The notes: a model not told the origin generated them from the letters alone. A stretch of 64,000 nucleotides of DNA from Neisseria sp. Marseille-Q5346 (GCF_946902045.1 NZ_OX336253.1:1364001-1428000), one strand, 5' to 3'; positions 1-8,275 are shown, numbered from the stretch's first letter. Numbers and translations: made by a program.

Positions 1-986
1 CTTGGGTTTTGTCCCAAAACTTCGGCAAGGCGACCGGGGTTTTGCTTCATATAGGCCTTGATGCCCTGCATGCTGGTCTGACCCAGCGGCAGATAGCCTT
101 TATCCGCCATATAGCGGCCGATGGAAACATACGGATGTTCGTTTTTATCGGCAAATCCGACACGGATGTATTTGCCGGACGGGGTTTTCAGACGGCCTGA
201 ACCTTGAATGTGCATAAAGAAAAGTTCGACCGGATCATCTGCATAACCCAAAATCGGCGCTTTGCCGTTAAGCGCGCCGCCGTTGATTTGGCTGCGGGTG
301 TGGTAAGGAACAAAACGGCTGCCTTCAAAACGGCCTTTCAGCGCAGTGCTGCGTGCTGTAATCGGGAATTTGGACAAGTCGGCCGTGTATGTGCCGCTGT
401 TGTCGATGACGCCGCTGTTTTGGCCGGTTTGGCGGATGCGGACGGTGGCTTTGCTGCCCCTCAAGTTTGCAGCCAGCGGAACGGAAACGAAATCGTTCGG
501 AATGCCGTAAATCGGGAAACGGGATTGGCTTGTGGCTTTGTCATCACCGTGCAGGACCGGTTCGTAATAACCGGTAATGGTGCCGGCAGGATTGCCGCCG
601 TTATCGACGCGCCATACGGTGAAATAGCGCTCGAAAAAGTGTTTGGCTTGGAAATGGTGCACCGGTGTTTGCATGGCTTGGATACAAACGTCCTGCCAGC
701 CTTGGCGGTTTTTAAGCTTTTCACAGCCTAAACGGAAAGACTGCAGGCTTTTGGTAAAGTGTTGGAGGTCCCAGTGCGGCAATTCATTGTAGGAAACTAC
801 GGTGTAGTTTGCTCCTCCACCGCTCACTGTCGTACCGACGGGATCGGGCGTACCGGTGGGGCGGTCGGGACCTTTGATAACGCTGGTGTCGGTTTCGGGG
901 AGGTTTTTAATGCTTTTGCTCGGACAGGCGGCAAGAATGGCTGCGGCAATGCTGACGAGCGTGATGCGGTACAAATGTTTTTTCAT
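1..986 (-). CDS. mltA: Membrane-bound lytic murein transglycosylase A (MltA), 3' end outside window
   Basis: The reading frame runs from an ATG at 986 down to base 1 without a stop, so about 328 codons are visible and the C-terminus is missing. It begins with a lipoprotein signal (MKKHLYRITLVSIAAAILAAC, lipobox LAAC, Cys21), followed by a Gly/Pro-rich linker and an MltA domain. Recognisable stretches include ITGYYEPVL and FFMHIQGSGRLKTPSG, typical of the double-psi beta-barrel family. The enzyme cleaves peptidoglycan glycan strands to 1,6-anhydro ends from the inner face of the outer membrane. The meningococcal orthologue is the antigen GNA33. The C-terminal part, with the catalytic Asp known in the family, lies outside the window. 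An uptake sequence (GGCCGTCTGAAA, encoding GRLK) lies inside the coding region. Confidence 0.93.
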   Translation of the reverse strand, partial: MKKHLYRITLVSIAAAILAACPSKSIKNLPETDTSVIKGPDRPTGTPDPVGTTVSGGGANYTVVSYNELPHWDLQHFTKSLQSFRLGCEKLKNRQGWQDVCIQAMQTPVHHFQAKHFFERYFTVWRVDNGGNPAGTITGYYEPVLHGDDKATSQSRFPIYGIPNDFVSVPLAANLRGSKATVRIRQTGQNSGVIDNSGTYTADLSKFPITARSTALKGRFEGSRFVPYHTRSQINGGALNGKAPILGYADDPVELFFMHIQGSGRLKTPSGKYIRVGFADKNEHPYVSIGRYMADKGYLPLGQTSMQGIKAYMKQNPGRLAEVLGQNP

Positions 987-1006
987 GGAATCAATAGCGT
1001 GTCGAA

Positions 1007-1038
1007 AGGCCGTCTGAAAGCGATTTTTCAGACGGCCT
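1007..1038 (-). terminator. Inverted DUS hairpin after the RDD gene
   Basis: AGGCCGTCTGAA at 1007-1018 and its inverse at 1027-1038 form a 12-bp stem with a short loop. It lies between the end of the RDD protein gene and the start of mltA, both on the minus strand, so it is the likely terminator of the former. Confidence 0.7.
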
Positions 1039-1075
1039 ATGTTGGAAAGTGCTGATTTTAACACAAAAAAGCGAT

Positions 1076-1648
1076 TTATCGGCGCGGTGGCAGTTGGACG
1101 ACAACCGTATCGGCCAGCATATCGTAGAGCGTGCGGCGGTCGCGTTTGACGGAGAAGAGCATGATGAAGTTGATAAAGGCTATAAGCAGAGAAATCAGGT
1201 TTCCACCCGTGTCACTTATTGCCAACGATACAATAGTTACCACAACACCAACAGCAAGCGCCCAAACAACTTCGCGGATTAAAACCGTTCCTTCAAAACC
1301 TGGATTATTCCCGTCACTTTTTAACACGCGGATGCCCATAATTTTTTTACCTAAAGACTGACCGTCTCGGCTCATGTAATACAGTTGGAAGATACCGAAA
1401 ACCAAATAAACAGCCAAAGAAATAAAAAATGTTATGGCAAAATATTCAGGGGTATTAAAAAGAGAAGATTCCGAAACTAATTCTTTGCTTTCATCTAAAG
1501 TGAAAACTACCATCACAATGAATGGCAACCATATCAAAAAAGTAAACAGATTATTCAATAAATATGCCGCAACCCTCGCCCCCGGCGAAGCAATATGGAC
1601 ATCTACTATTTCTGTTTGAGGCAAATCCGACAAATTGATTTCGCTCAT
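1076..1648 (-). CDS. RDD family integral membrane protein
   Basis: This 190-residue protein has the RDD-domain pattern: a first membrane segment starting with ARVAAYLLNN (residues about 24-50), a second around 68-90, the linker GQSLGKKIMGIRVL, then paired hydrophobic segments at about 125-165 and a charged tail. RDD proteins are small inner-membrane proteins of mostly unknown function, some linked to ion transport. It stands alone between mltA downstream and asd, which is divergent, and ends in its own DUS hairpin. No catalytic residues are evident. Membrane topology is clear from the sequence, but a specific substrate cannot be assigned. Confidence 0.85.
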   Translation of the reverse strand: MSEINLSDLPQTEIVDVHIASPGARVAAYLLNNLFTFLIWLPFIVMVVFTLDESKELVSESSLFNTPEYFAITFFISLAVYLVFGIFQLYYMSRDGQSLGKKIMGIRVLKSDGNNPGFEGTVLIREVVWALAVGVVVTIVSLAISDTGGNLISLLIAFINFIMLFSVKRDRRTLYDMLADTVVVQLPPRR

Positions 1649-1784
1649 TTAATCTTCCTCTATACCATTAATGAAATGCAATTTCATTGCCATCTTAACC
1701 TATTTTCCCATCATTCTAAAAATTTTCGATAAAAACCTTTACATTTTCCGCAGACGGCGTTAAAACGTTTGTTTTCCCCTTTTT

Positions 1785-1854
1785 TATAGTGGGTTAACAA
1801 AAATCTGAACAAAGCGGCAGGCGATGCCGTTCCGATTTTTGTTAATGCACTATA
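1785..1854. repeat. Short Correia-like element (CREE/NEMIS-type)
   Basis: This is a 70-bp element with terminal inverted repeats: TATAGTGGGTTAACAAAAAT at the left end and the inverse of TATAGTGCATTAACAAAAAT at the right, differing at two positions. The TATAGTGG..TTAACAAAAA termini match the Correia repeats of pathogenic Neisseria. The usual 100-150 bp core is reduced to about 28 bp, so this looks like an internally deleted copy. It ends 34 bp before the asd start codon and could influence asd transcription or mRNA folding. Confidence 0.75.
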
Positions 1855-1888
1855 AACTTATCCGGATTTTCTTTGTAAGGAGTAACAC

Positions 1889-3004
1889 ATGAAAGTAGGT
1901 TTTGTCGGCTGGCGCGGTATGGTCGGCTCTGTTTTGATGCAGCGTATGAAAGAAGAAAACGACTTCGCCCACATTCCCGAAGCGTTTTTCTTTACCACTT
2001 CCAACGTCGGCGGTGCCGCACCTGATTTCGGTCAGGCAGCCAAAACATTGTTGGATGCCAACGATGTTGCCGAATTGGCAAAAATGGACATCATCGTTAC
2101 CTGCCAAGGCGGCGATTACACCAAATCCGTCTTCCAACCCCTGCGCGACAGCGGCTGGAACGGCTACTGGGTTGACGCGGCTTCTTCCCTGCGCATGAAA
2201 GACGATGCGATTATCGTCCTCGACCCTGTCAACCGCAACGTCATCGACAACGGCCTCAAAAACGGCGTGAAAAACTACATCGGCGGCAACTGTACCGTTT
2301 CCCTGATGCTGATGGCTTTGGGCGGCTTGTTCCAAAACGATTTGGTCGAATGGGCAACCAGCATGACCTACCAAGCCGCTTCCGGCGCGGGTGCGAAAAA
2401 TATGCGCGAACTTATCAGCGGCATGGGCGCGATTCACGCCCAAGTGGCAGACGAGCTTGCCGATCCTTCCAGTGCGATTCTCGACATCGACCGCAAAGTG
2501 TCCGATTTCCTGCGCAGCGAAGACTATCCGAAAGCCAACTTCGGCGTACCGCTCGCCGGCAGCCTGATTCCGTGGATTGACGTAGATTTGGGCAACGGCC
2601 AGTCCAAAGAAGAATGGAAGGGCGGCGTGGAAACCAACAAAATCCTCGGCCGCAGCGACAATCCGACCGTAATCGACGGCTTGTGCGTGCGTATCGGCTC
2701 TATGCGCTGCCACAGCCAAGCCATTACCCTGAAGCTGAAAAAAGACTTGCCCGTTTCTGAAATCGAAGCGATTTTGGCAGGTGCAAACGACTGGGTAAAA
2801 GTCATCCCCAACGAAAAAGAAGCCAGCATTCACGAGCTGACGCCTGCTAAAGTAACCGGAACGCTGTCTGTTCCTGTCGGCCGTATCCGCAAACTGGAAA
2901 TGGGTGGCGAATACATCAGCGCGTTCACTGTCGGCGACCAACTCTTGTGGGGCGCTGCCGAGCCGTTGCGCCGCGTATTGCGCATTATCTTGGGCAGCCT
3001 GTAA
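1889..3004 (+). CDS. asd: Aspartate-semialdehyde dehydrogenase
   Basis: At 371 residues this is the full length of the Gram-negative family. It catalyses NADPH-dependent reduction of aspartyl-4-phosphate to aspartate semialdehyde, the branch point to diaminopimelate, lysine, threonine and methionine. GWRGMVG at residues 7-13 is the nucleotide-binding loop, Cys135 in GGNCTVSLM is the catalytic nucleophile, and RCHSQA carries the active-site His. AGGAGTAACACATG gives a good ribosome binding site and fixes the start. A Correia-like element sits immediately upstream, and a Rho-independent terminator plus a DUS hairpin follow. A long antisense open frame over this gene is a codon-bias shadow. Confidence 0.98.
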   Translation: MKVGFVGWRGMVGSVLMQRMKEENDFAHIPEAFFFTTSNVGGAAPDFGQAAKTLLDANDVAELAKMDIIVTCQGGDYTKSVFQPLRDSGWNGYWVDAASSLRMKDDAIIVLDPVNRNVIDNGLKNGVKNYIGGNCTVSLMLMALGGLFQNDLVEWATSMTYQAASGAGAKNMRELISGMGAIHAQVADELADPSSAILDIDRKVSDFLRSEDYPKANFGVPLAGSLIPWIDVDLGNGQSKEEWKGGVETNKILGRSDNPTVIDGLCVRIGSMRCHSQAITLKLKKDLPVSEIEAILAGANDWVKVIPNEKEASIHELTPAKVTGTLSVPVGRIRKLEMGGEYISAFTVGDQLLWGAAEPLRRVLRIILGSL

Positions 3005-3020
3005 TTGAGGTTGGCATGAA

Positions 3021-3052
3021 AAAAGCAACGGTTTGAGCCGTTGCTTTTTTTT
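3021..3052 (+). terminator. Rho-independent terminator of asd
   Basis: A perfect 11-bp stem (AAAAGCAACGG with CCGTTGCTTTT) and a 6-nt loop are followed by a run of T, starting 17 bp after the asd stop. It is one of the few terminators here not built from uptake sequences. Confidence 0.9.
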
Positions 3053-3061
3053 GTCACAAAA

Positions 3062-3088
3062 AGGCCGTCTGAAATGTTCAGACGGCCT
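3062..3088. terminator. Inverted DUS hairpin between asd and the fHbp-like gene
   Basis: AGGCCGTCTGAA and its inverse flank a 3-nt spacer in the gap between convergent genes, so it can terminate both directions. Confidence 0.75.
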
Positions 3089-3094
3089 TGTTTC

Positions 3095-3895
3095 CTATTC
3101 TTTCTTACCGGCCAAACCGATTTCTTTGGTGGAATCGCCAACTTTGATTTGCGCCTTACCGGCAATTTCTTCAGCCTGCGAGCCGAAGAGTTTCAAATCA
3201 TAACGGCCGTTTTCGACACCACTCAAACTGGTTTTACCGCTGATGGCGGCTTTGCCATTGTTATTGGCAATGCCTGCGGCAAGCAGGTCAACATTATTGT
3301 GAGAAGCCATGCTGCTGATTTTGCCGTAACCTTGTTTTTTATCGAAATCGACGGTGTATTTCAGACGGCCGCTGCGGTCATCGCCGTTAAACGCGATACC
3401 CGAATACTGATAGCTGCCTTGTTTGGGCAAATTGCGATACGCAGTTTCATCGCCTTGGACTTCGCCGACGGTGAATGTGTATGTATCGAGGTTTTGCAGC
3501 TTGCCTGCGTCATCGGCTTTTTGTTTGGTGTAACGCGCAGCAACAGTGGAATAATTTTGTTTATACACTTGGAAGTCGCCCGTTTCCAAAGTAATGACTT
3601 GGCCGTTTACCTTAATTTTTTGGGCGTAGTCGTAAGAAGATACTTTATCGGTTTTCAAAAAGCCGGTATCGAGTTTGCCGCCTTTTTGCAGGGTTTGCGT
3701 TTTACCGTTGGCCGTCAGCTCCAACGTACCGTTTTCAGGGACAGATTCGTTCAATTCAACGGACAACACACCTTTCGGATGCGGATTGAGCGGCTCGGTC
3801 ACGGCATTCGACAAGCCGCTTGTTGCGCCGCCGCAGGCAGCCAACATCAAAGACAGGGAAGCCGTCAAAGCAGAAATACGGAGGGTTCTCATCAT
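3095..3895 (-). CDS. Factor H binding protein-like surface lipoprotein
   Basis: This 266-residue lipoprotein starts at the first of two adjacent ATGs after AGGAAAGGAAAAA; a longer frame without a ribosome binding site is rejected. The signal peptide ends in MLAAC (Cys21), followed by a Gly/Ser stretch. The mature part reads like meningococcal fHbp: PKGVLSVELNESV, GFLKTDKVSSYDY, VNGQVITLETGDFQVYKQ, GSYQYSGIAFNGDD, LKYTVDFDKKQGYGKI, NVDLLAAGI, and a C-terminal barrel ending EIGLAGKKE. Meningococcal fHbp recruits complement factor H to evade killing; whether this variant binds it is unknown. An uptake sequence lies inside the gene at 3359-3370. An FNR-type promoter precedes it. Confidence 0.88.
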   Translation of the reverse strand: MMRTLRISALTASLSLMLAACGGATSGLSNAVTEPLNPHPKGVLSVELNESVPENGTLELTANGKTQTLQKGGKLDTGFLKTDKVSSYDYAQKIKVNGQVITLETGDFQVYKQNYSTVAARYTKQKADDAGKLQNLDTYTFTVGEVQGDETAYRNLPKQGSYQYSGIAFNGDDRSGRLKYTVDFDKKQGYGKISSMASHNNVDLLAAGIANNNGKAAISGKTSLSGVENGRYDLKLFGSQAEEIAGKAQIKVGDSTKEIGLAGKKE

Positions 3896-3929
3896 TTTTT
3901 CCTTTCCTTTTTTATTTGGTATGGTATTT

Positions 3930-3971
3930 ATCATATACCTAAAAAAATGAATAATAAATGATTTTTGTCAA
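3930..3971 (-). promoter_or_regulatory. FNR-type site and -10 box of the fHbp-like gene
   Basis: On the minus strand TTGACAAAAATCAT (3958-3971) matches the FNR consensus TTGAT-N4-ATCAA in 8 of 10 defined positions. TATGAT at 3930-3935 is a good -10 box. A transcription start about 7 nt further, near 3923, would put the FNR site at -41.5, the classic class II activation position. Meningococcal fHbp is known to be FNR-activated, so this would be conserved oxygen control. Confidence 0.55.
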
Positions 3972-4089
3972 AATTAAGTATTTTGAATATTAATTTTATA
4001 AATATTGAAACATTTTAAAAATATCGGGCATTTAGTCCTTCCCGCCTCCCTTCCACTATAATCATTTTATTTTGCAAACGGATTTCATC

Positions 4090-4572
4090 ATGCCGAAAAT
4101 CACCCTTATCGCCGCCTACGCCGCCCGCCGCTGTATCGGCATCAACAACACCATGCCTTGGCATTTGCCCGAGGATTTTGCCTTTTTCAAATCCTATACT
4201 ACCGGCAAACCCGTCATTATGGGCCGCAAAACATGGGAATCTCTGCCGCGCAAACCGCTGCCCGGCCGTCAAAATATCGTCATCACCCGCCAAGATTATC
4301 AGGCCGAAGGGGCGCAAACGGCGGCTTCTTTGGAAGATGCGCTGGCTTTGTGTCAGGGGGTTGAAGAAGTCATCATCATGGGCGGCGCGCAAATTTATGC
4401 ACAAGCCCTGCCGATTGCCACGGATTTGCGTTTGACCGAAGTCGGTTTGGATGTGGACGGCGATGCGTTTTTTCCTGAGTTTTCCACAGAAATATGGCAA
4501 GAAGCCTCTCGGGAAAACCATGTTTCCGCCAAAGGCATCGAATACGCGTTTGTGCATTATGTGAAAGCATAA
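4090..4572 (+). CDS. folA: Dihydrofolate reductase
   Basis: This 160-residue protein reduces dihydrofolate to tetrahydrofolate with NADPH, feeding one-carbon metabolism and thymidylate synthesis. The start at MPKITLIAAYA is preferred over an ATG 18 bp upstream because it aligns with the family N-terminus. GINNTMPWHLPEDF carries the substrate-binding acid (Asp29, equivalent to E. coli Asp27). VIMGRKTWESLPRKPLPGR is the classical DHFR signature, and IIMGGAQIYAQAL is the second cofactor motif. The gene stands alone and ends in a long DUS hairpin. Confidence 0.97.
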   Translation: MPKITLIAAYAARRCIGINNTMPWHLPEDFAFFKSYTTGKPVIMGRKTWESLPRKPLPGRQNIVITRQDYQAEGAQTAASLEDALALCQGVEEVIIMGGAQIYAQALPIATDLRLTEVGLDVDGDAFFPEFSTEIWQEASRENHVSAKGIEYAFVHYVKA

Positions 4573-4583
4573 TCCGACAACGC

Positions 4584-4627
4584 AAAGGCCGTCTGAAACC
4601 CTGTTTTTCAGGTTTCAGACGGCCTTT
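4584..4627. terminator. Inverted DUS terminator between folA and the DUF3079 gene
   Basis: A 17-bp perfect stem built around AGGCCGTCTGAAACC and its inverse with a 10-nt loop is followed by T residues. It serves both convergent genes. Confidence 0.85.
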
Positions 4628-4654
4628 TTATTTCGTTTGTTTACGGCATACCGT

Positions 4655-4921
4655 TTAAGCCGTTTTGTTTTTCAAAGGCAGCTTGATATGCGGTTTGGCC
4701 GGCTTGGGCGCTTCTTTCAGTCCAAGTTCGATTTGCTGCTCTTCGCTCAACAAATTGCTCCAGTCACCTTTTTTATACCAGTCGCGGCCGTCCAACTCGA
4801 TGGGATGTTGGATGCGTTCGCAACCGTTGCCGCATTGCAAATCGTCTTCTTTGCAGTATTTGTCGCAACCCCAGCAGATACGCTCGGGATTTTTCGGGAA
4901 AATGGGAAATTTCTTGGCCAT
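4655..4921 (-). CDS. DUF3079 cysteine-rich protein
   Basis: This 88-residue soluble protein has five cysteines near the N-terminus (Cys16, 19, 23, 30 and 34 in ICWGCDKYCK...CGNGCERI), suggesting metal binding. The order of motifs (FPKNPERICWGCD, then WYKKGDW) matches the DUF3079 family, small proteobacterial proteins without known function. It is a single gene converging on folA. Nothing in the context suggests a pathway. Confidence 0.85.
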   Translation of the reverse strand: MAKKFPIFPKNPERICWGCDKYCKEDDLQCGNGCERIQHPIELDGRDWYKKGDWSNLLSEEQQIELGLKEAPKPAKPHIKLPLKNKTA

Positions 4922-5088
4922 GATGTTCTTCTTTTGTTTGTGTGCGGTATGGGCAGAATTATAAGTGATTTGAATGAAGCTGGCGGCGGGTTTATCGTGT
5001 TTTACGCTGATTTTTTAAGATGTGTTAACCTTTCAGACGGCCTATACTGTAAAAATAATCCCTATGCCGTACAACAAGAGGAACCAAT

Positions 5089-5544
5089 ATGAACATATGC
5101 CATCTGAAGCCTGAGTTTGTCGAGCCTTTAGCCCTCGCTCTGTTTGAGGAATGGCACGATTTTGCGCCGTGGTCGTCTCTGGACAAAATCTGCGCGTATT
5201 ACGCGCAGTGCCTCGATGGGGATGACTTGCCGCTGGCGTTTGCGGCTGTGGATAAGGAAGGGCGGCTGATGGGTTCAGCGGCATTGAAGCGGTTTGATAT
5301 GGCGTGTTTTCCCGAATACGAATATTGGCTGGGCGATGTGTTCGTTTTGCCGCAATTTCGCGGTTTGGGCGTAGGCAGGCGGCTGGTTTCGTTTTGTCTG
5401 GATAAAGCACGCGAACTGGGTTTGCCGCATCTGTTTCTCTATACGCCGGATGTGCAGGCCGTATATGAAAAGTTCGGCTGGAAAGAAATCAAGCAGACTT
5501 GGCACAACGGGGAAACCGTATCCGTCATGAAATTGGATTTATAG
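5089..5544 (+). CDS. GNAT family N-acetyltransferase
   Basis: This 151-residue protein has a GNAT fold: an N-terminal acceptor region, the GSAALKRF strand, and the acetyl-CoA loop VLPQFRGLGVGRRLV (motif A, Q/RxxGxG/A) at about residues 86-100. It ends with the FLYTPDVQAVYEKFGW stretch common to small-molecule acetyltransferases. The AGGAACCAATATG leader gives a clear ribosome binding site. It transfers an acetyl group from acetyl-CoA to an amine; the acceptor cannot be predicted. It is a monocistronic gene ending in a DUS terminator shared with dinG. Confidence 0.9.
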   Translation: MNICHLKPEFVEPLALALFEEWHDFAPWSSLDKICAYYAQCLDGDDLPLAFAAVDKEGRLMGSAALKRFDMACFPEYEYWLGDVFVLPQFRGLGVGRRLVSFCLDKARELGLPHLFLYTPDVQAVYEKFGWKEIKQTWHNGETVSVMKLDL

Positions 5545-5557
5545 TTTGAAAAGAATA

Positions 5558-5594
5558 AAAGGCCGTCTGAACATTTGGTTTCAGACGGCCTTTG
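5558..5594. terminator. Inverted DUS terminator between the GNAT gene and dinG
   Basis: AAAGGCCGTCTGAA and its inverse form a stem of about 14 bp followed by TTTGTTTTTT. The flanking genes are convergent. Confidence 0.85.
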
Positions 5595-5613
5595 TTTTTT
5601 GAACAATCCACAA

Positions 5614-7764
5614 CTACCCTATCCGCTTAAACGGCGGCAGACACGCCAATAATTGTTGGCCATAGCGTTGCGTTTTAACGCGGTTGTCGAGGATGGTCAC
5701 GCGGCCGTAATCCTGTTCGGTACGGATAAGGCGGCCGACGGCTTGGATCAGTTTGATGCTGGCTTCAGGTACCGTGATTTCGATAAAGGGATTGCCGCCG
5801 CGTTGTTCAATCCAACGGTTTTGGGTTTTCTCGATGGGGTTGTCCGGCATCGCAAACGGCAGCTTGGCAATAATGACTTGTACGCAGGCCGTGCCGGGCA
5901 GGTCGAGGCCTTCGGCAAAACTGTCGAGGCCGAAAATAATGCTGGCTTTGCCTTCGGCAATGGCTTGATGGTGTCTTTGTAAAAGAACGGCCTTGGGCAA
6001 CTCGCCTTGTACAAGCAGAAGCGGCAAGTATTCGTCAGGCAGTCGTAAGGCGACATCCTGCATTTGCTTGCGCGAGGAAAACAGCACCAGCGTACCGATG
6101 GCTTCAACCGGCGAAACCAGCTTCGGCAACCATTCGACAATGGCGGCCGTGTGCGCATCAGGGTCTTTGGGGCTAGCGTGTACGGGCGGAATATACAGCT
6201 CGCCTTGCGTATCGAAATTAAACGGGCTTTCCAATGCAAGCGTGGTGGTTTCGGGCAGCCATAATAGGCCGGTTTGGCGCAAAATCAGGTTGAAGCTGCC
6301 GAGCGATTGCAGGGTGGCCGAAGTCAGCACCGCGCCTGCCGCGCGCCGCCACAGGCTGTTGGCAAGGTGGGATGCGCTGCTGATGGGGCTGGCGTTGAAA
6401 ATGTAGTCGTTTTTGTCGTCGGCACGGCGGGTTATCCATTTCGCCAACGGCTCTTCGCCTTCAATGGGAACGGTGGAGAGCAAATCCCAAACCGCGCTGA
6501 TTTGTTCGATACGAGCGATAAAAAGGCCGAACTCGCTGGTCAGGCGGTCGAGGAGCGCGCCGTCCTGCTCTTTATCGCGGCGCGCGGCGGAAAGCGCATC
6601 GTTCAAGCCGACAACATGTTTGAGCAGGCTGCGCGCGGCAATGGCCGTATTGGAAACTGTGGTTTCCAGGCCTTCAGGGATTTTGCCGTCTTCCCACAGC
6701 CAAGTCGGTTCGTTGTGTTTCCGCCTGTCGTTTTCAGACGACCCCAAACTTAAAGACGGCTCTTCCGCCAAGTGAAACTGCCATTCGTGCAGGCTGTCGA
6801 GCAAGGATGTGGCAGCTTCGTCGGCGAGGTTGGCAAGTTCGGCTTTATCGGTCAGTGCGGCAATTTTGCCGGTCAACTGCGGCAGTTTTTCCAGCGTCCA
6901 AACGGCAATATTCCATGAATGTTCGGCGGCAAAACGGCTGAGGGCTTTTTTGGGCAGGTGGTGCGCTTCGTCTATGCAATAGAAACTGTTTTCGGGCGCA
7001 GGCAGAATCACGCCGCCGCCCATGCTGATGTCGGCAAGCAGAAGATCGTGGTTGGCAACAACGACATCGACGGTTTCCAAGACATCGCGTGCCAGGTAAA
7101 AAGGGCATTCCGGACGGTTGGGACAGGCGGATTTCAGGCAGCCGTGGCGGTCGTTGGTCACTTTGAGCCAAATCGCGTCATCGATTTTTTCCGGCCAAGC
7201 GTCGCGGTCGCCATTAAAGCGGCGGGCGGAAAATTCATCGGCAATGTCGCGCAGCAGGTTCAATTCTTCGGGCTTGGGTTTACTGTCCCACAACACTTCC
7301 GGCGCTTCAAAACCAAGCAGGTTTTGCTGGGCGTTGTTTTGCGTCAGTTGATAGAGTTTGTAGGGGCAAAGATAACGGCCTCGCCCCTTAGCAAGCGCAA
7401 AGGTCAGCTCCAAACCGCTTTTTTCAACCAGAAACGGCAAATCGCGGTCAACCAACTGCTCCTGCAAAGCCACCGTCGCGCTGCTGACAATCAACCGTTT
7501 GCCGCGCGTTTGCGCCATGATGCCGCCAGCCAAAAGGTAGGCCAACGATTTACCCACGCCGGTCGGCCCTTCGATCACAGCAATGCTTTCGCCCTCGCGT
7601 TTGGGCGCTTCTTCGCCTTCTTCACGCACCAACGTCCGCGAAAAAGCGTTGGCAATCGCCGCAATCATTTCCCGCTGCGAAGCGCGCGGACGGAAACCGG
7701 GCAGGTTTTTGCCGATGTTTTGGTAATGGTCGCGGATGGCGTTTTTTTCTAAATCGGTGAGCAT
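5614..7764 (-). CDS. dinG: ATP-dependent DNA helicase DinG
   Basis: This 716-residue superfamily 2 iron-sulfur helicase unwinds DNA 5' to 3' and resolves R-loops and other replication obstacles. Walker A is IEGPTGVGKSLAY near residue 65. The four FeS cysteines are in RYLCPYK and GCLKSACPNRPECPF. The DEAH box is YCIDEAHHLPKK, and C-terminal helicase motifs include FGLDSFAEGLDLPG and the QAVGRLIRTEQDYG arginine motif. It starts MLTDLEKNAIRDHYQ. It is monocistronic, with an uptake sequence just upstream of the start and another inside the gene. Confidence 0.96.
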   Translation of the reverse strand: MLTDLEKNAIRDHYQNIGKNLPGFRPRASQREMIAAIANAFSRTLVREEGEEAPKREGESIAVIEGPTGVGKSLAYLLAGGIMAQTRGKRLIVSSATVALQEQLVDRDLPFLVEKSGLELTFALAKGRGRYLCPYKLYQLTQNNAQQNLLGFEAPEVLWDSKPKPEELNLLRDIADEFSARRFNGDRDAWPEKIDDAIWLKVTNDRHGCLKSACPNRPECPFYLARDVLETVDVVVANHDLLLADISMGGGVILPAPENSFYCIDEAHHLPKKALSRFAAEHSWNIAVWTLEKLPQLTGKIAALTDKAELANLADEAATSLLDSLHEWQFHLAEEPSLSLGSSENDRRKHNEPTWLWEDGKIPEGLETTVSNTAIAARSLLKHVVGLNDALSAARRDKEQDGALLDRLTSEFGLFIARIEQISAVWDLLSTVPIEGEEPLAKWITRRADDKNDYIFNASPISSASHLANSLWRRAAGAVLTSATLQSLGSFNLILRQTGLLWLPETTTLALESPFNFDTQGELYIPPVHASPKDPDAHTAAIVEWLPKLVSPVEAIGTLVLFSSRKQMQDVALRLPDEYLPLLLVQGELPKAVLLQRHHQAIAEGKASIIFGLDSFAEGLDLPGTACVQVIIAKLPFAMPDNPIEKTQNRWIEQRGGNPFIEITVPEASIKLIQAVGRLIRTEQDYGRVTILDNRVKTQRYGQQLLACLPPFKRIG

Positions 7765-7928
7765 TGAGGCCGTCTGAATGGGTTTGCAAGAATAGCGTAT
7801 TTTAGCATTTTTACCTTCATGAAGCCTTCGTAAAGTCTTACTCTATTTTAGGGTTTGGCATTTTGATGGCGATGGACGAACCGCAAAAACATAATCGGTT
7901 TTAATCAAGCAAAAGACCGTCTGAAACT

Positions 7929-8147
7929 TTAGCCGCACTGATGCAGAGGCACCCACAATTTTTGCTTTTCGGATTTGTTTTTCTCGTAGCGGTTCCATGC
8001 TTTTTCGTGAAAATAAAAGACGACGGTATTGACGATGGGTTCAACCAAAGCCACCGCGCTGGAAACACCGATACTGCCAGTCAAAATATAGGCGACACTA
8101 AATGCGACGCTGAAATGCAAAATAGCAAATGTAATGGTTTTAATCAT
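7929..8147 (-). CDS. DUF2061 small membrane protein
   Basis: This is a 72-residue protein. I start it at MIKTITFAILHFSV, preceded by CAGGAAAACAGC, rather than six codons upstream. Two hydrophobic helices (about 5-27 and 30-48) are followed by VFYFHEKAWNRYEKN and a basic tail. The FHEKAWNR motif is diagnostic of DUF2061 inner-membrane proteins, whose role is unknown. It is divergent from the dehydrogenase gene at 8276, sharing an AT-rich region with a perfect palindrome. Confidence 0.85.
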   Translation of the reverse strand: MIKTITFAILHFSVAFSVAYILTGSIGVSSAVALVEPIVNTVVFYFHEKAWNRYEKNKSEKQKLWVPLHQCG

Positions 8148-8183
8148 GCTGTTTTCCTGATACATTGATGTTTTAATCGCTAC

Positions 8184-8197
8184 ATAATAATTATTAT
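8184..8197. promoter_or_regulatory. Perfect AT palindrome between divergent genes
   Basis: ATAATAATTATTAT is a 14-bp perfect palindrome between the DUF2061 and hprA-like genes. It resembles part of a Fur box (tandem NATWAT units), but such AT-only words are also expected by chance in intergenic DNA. Confidence 0.3.
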
Positions 8198-8275
8198 CAA
8201 CTAACGCGTATATTTTAAATCCTTTATCCTCATTTAGATTTTATAAATCGATATTTTATTTTTGATAGGAATTTT

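Noticed and set aside
461..724. Minus-strand 87-codon frame within 1-1000
   Set aside because: The real minus-strand gene is mltA in another frame, open through the window edge.
1850..3028. 392-codon minus-strand open frame over asd
   Set aside because: It is antisense to a clear full-length asd and its translation has no recognisable domain; it arises from codon bias in the real gene.
8184..8197. Firm Fur-box call for the AT palindrome
   Set aside because: It is a pure A/T word without the G and C positions of the Fur consensus, and the flanking genes have no iron link.
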